Shown here: in pieces, positions 13,350-14,099 of the stretch
Numbering within the stretch: position 1 is the stretch's first letter
Layout of the letters: each line of letters begins with the position of its first letter
Origin: an uncultured Ruminococcus sp.
GTDB lineage: Bacteria; Bacillota; Clostridia; Oscillospirales; Acutalibacteraceae
NCBI GenBank assembly: GCA_902766585.1
Contig: CACXDV010000075.1
Span: forward strand, 1 to 14,099
Direction of reading: 5' to 3'
Length of the DNA: 14,099 nt
Program-made: the position numbers and the translations under genes
Notes under the pieces: model-generated
Told to the model about the DNA's origin: nothing
Databases searched by the model: none
Seen by the model: the letters and a program-made list of their open reading frames with translations, nothing else

Positions 13350-14099
13350 TCAGAAGTCAAAGGGCTGAGATTCGCCACATCCGCAGGTTCCTACATACTT
13401 AGGCATAACCTTACCGCAATTGGGACAGGTCCATGTGCCGTCATTTGGGATATCCTTACGGTTATGAACAACTTCTTCTGCCTTTCTCATTGTTTCAGCT
13501 TCTCTGGATTTTTTAGTAGAGAAGAGATGCTTCTTATCGTTTTTCTGAGGAGCTGCTTTAGAAGTGTCCTCGTACTTCATGGGAGAAGCCGGAGGAGCGT
13601 CACTGTAGCGCATGGGCTGAGCAGGAGGCAGATCATCAAAACGCATGGGAGCCGGAGGCGGAGCATCATCAAAGCTGAAGTCCATGGGGCTGTTATTTGC
13701 AGCCGGAGGAGTATCGCTGAAACGCATGGGAGCTGCCGGAGGAACGTCATCAAAATTCATTGAAACCGGAGCATCACTCATAGAAACAGCATCATTTGTT
13801 TTTGTTTTTCCGAAAGGCTTGGGCGAATTACGATCCGGTGCACGATCATTCTTTATGTAATTGAGTTTCGGATCGGGAATTTTATCTTCAGGTTTAGCAG
13901 TCTGGGGGCTGTAGGATTCGATAGAAGGAGCTGCCTGCATAAATTCTGCTGTATCAATAATAGCAGGTTCTTCTTCGGGAGCTTCCTTGATTTTTGGCAT
14001 ATTATTGGAAGGTGCTGCCGGAGGCTGGATATCAAATGCAAATGGCTTAGGTTCGCCGCAGCCACAGGTGCCTACATAGTTAGGCATGATCTTACCGCA
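13350..14099 (-). CDS. Protein with two zinc-ribbon-like modules and a Pro-rich repeat linker (5' end outside window)
   Basis: The frame is open to the window edge, so the 249 visible residues are the C-terminal part; the ATG at 14087 is internal, because CGKI precedes it in frame and belongs to the zinc-ribbon module. The visible start and the C-terminus carry the same module: CGKIMPNYVGTCGCGEPKPF and CPNCGKVMPKYVGTCGCGES, with CxxC and CxC pairs suited to zinc. Over the 22 aligned residues from CGK onward, 17 are identical. Between them is a disordered, Pro/Ala/Asp-rich linker of about 190 residues. Six tandem units of 11 to 14 residues (consensus M-x-F/Y-x-D-x-P-P-A-x-P) lie at 13548-13760. 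A short Lys/Arg-rich stretch (KNDKKHLFSTKKSREAETMRK) precedes the last module. No membrane segment is visible. I do not recognise the family and assign no function. Confidence 0.8.
   Translation of the reverse strand, partial: CGKIMPNYVGTCGCGEPKPFAFDIQPPAAPSNNMPKIKEAPEEEPAIIDTAEFMQAAPSIESYSPQTAKPEDKIPDPKLNYIKNDRAPDRNSPKPFGKTKTNDAVSMSDAPVSMNFDDVPPAAPMRFSDTPPAANNSPMDFSFDDAPPPAPMRFDDLPPAQPMRYSDAPPASPMKYEDTSKAAPQKNDKKHLFSTKKSREAETMRKAEEVVHNRKDIPNDGTWTCPNCGKVMPKYVGTCGCGESQPFDF
13548..13760 (-). repeat. Six tandem Pro-rich protein repeats
   Basis: Inside the right-edge gene, six units start at each Met of MNFDD, MRFSD, MDFSFDD, MRFDD, MRYSD and MKYED. Most are 11 residues long, each ending in a PPAxP-like turn; two are extended to 13 and 14. 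The last unit is degenerate (TSKAAP). The underlying DNA also repeats, with recurring CATGGGAG(C) and GCCGGAGGA blocks on the plus strand, so the array could expand or shrink by slippage. Confidence 0.8.

Noticed and set aside
13548..13760. CRISPR or other DNA repeat array
   Set aside because: The repeats follow the codon frame, vary in length and sequence, and have no unique spacers; they are protein repeats.
13323..13763. Plus-strand open frame opposite the Pro-rich gene, rich in Arg/Ser repeats
   Set aside because: Its repeats are the mirror of the minus-strand repeat array; the minus frame has zinc-ribbon motifs, a terminator and continuity to the edge.

Overview
This window looks like a chromosomal segment from a low- to moderate-G+C Bacillota, most likely an anaerobic clostridium of the Ruminococcus/Oscillospiraceae type. 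This is inferred from the gene content (RicT beside holB, clostridial-type IleRS, zinc-ribbon membrane proteins), strong GGAGG-type Shine-Dalgarno sites and sigma-A-like promoters. The genus is not proven. No RNA genes, insertion sequences, prophage genes or CRISPR arrays were found.

Bases 1-3830 hold translation genes: the 3' part of ileS (the type without a C-terminal zinc finger) followed by complete valS, with a short hairpin between them and a clear terminator after valS. Bases 3840-4856 hold a further hairpin, an extended -10 promoter and a single EamA/DMT-type permease gene.

Bases 4875-8062 form a metal-homeostasis locus. An ArsR/SmtB-family repressor gene (minus strand) is divergent from a small heavy-metal-associated (HMA) protein, a P1B-2 (Zn/Cd/Pb-type) ATPase without its own N-terminal HMA domain, and a nucleoside 2-deoxyribosyltransferase-like gene that overlaps the ATPase gene by 4 bases. 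Two nearly identical 18-bp palindromes, one just after the HMA gene promoter and one just before the ATPase, are good candidates for the repressor operator. A hairpin terminator or attenuator separates the HMA gene from the ATPase. The model is that metal releases the repressor, the HMA protein handles the metal in the cytosol and the ATPase exports it. The role of the deoxyribosyltransferase is unexplained, and it is the most unusual element here.

Bases 8158-9426 encode a CNNM/CorC (HlyC-like) CBS-domain membrane protein that starts at TTG. Bases 9575-11290 encode a single-pass membrane protein with an N-terminal zinc ribbon and a large predicted external domain, behind a very good promoter. 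A bidirectional terminator at about 11309-11346 closes this gene and the opposing operon.

Bases 11344-13224 (minus) carry holB (DNA polymerase III delta prime) and ricT/yaaT, a gene pair also found together in Bacillus, behind a TTGTAA-17-TATAAT promoter. The right edge (13350-14099, minus) is the 3' part of a gene for a low-complexity protein. It has two copies of a zinc-ribbon-like module flanking a proline-rich linker that contains six M-x-F/Y-x-D-x-P-P-A-x-P repeats.
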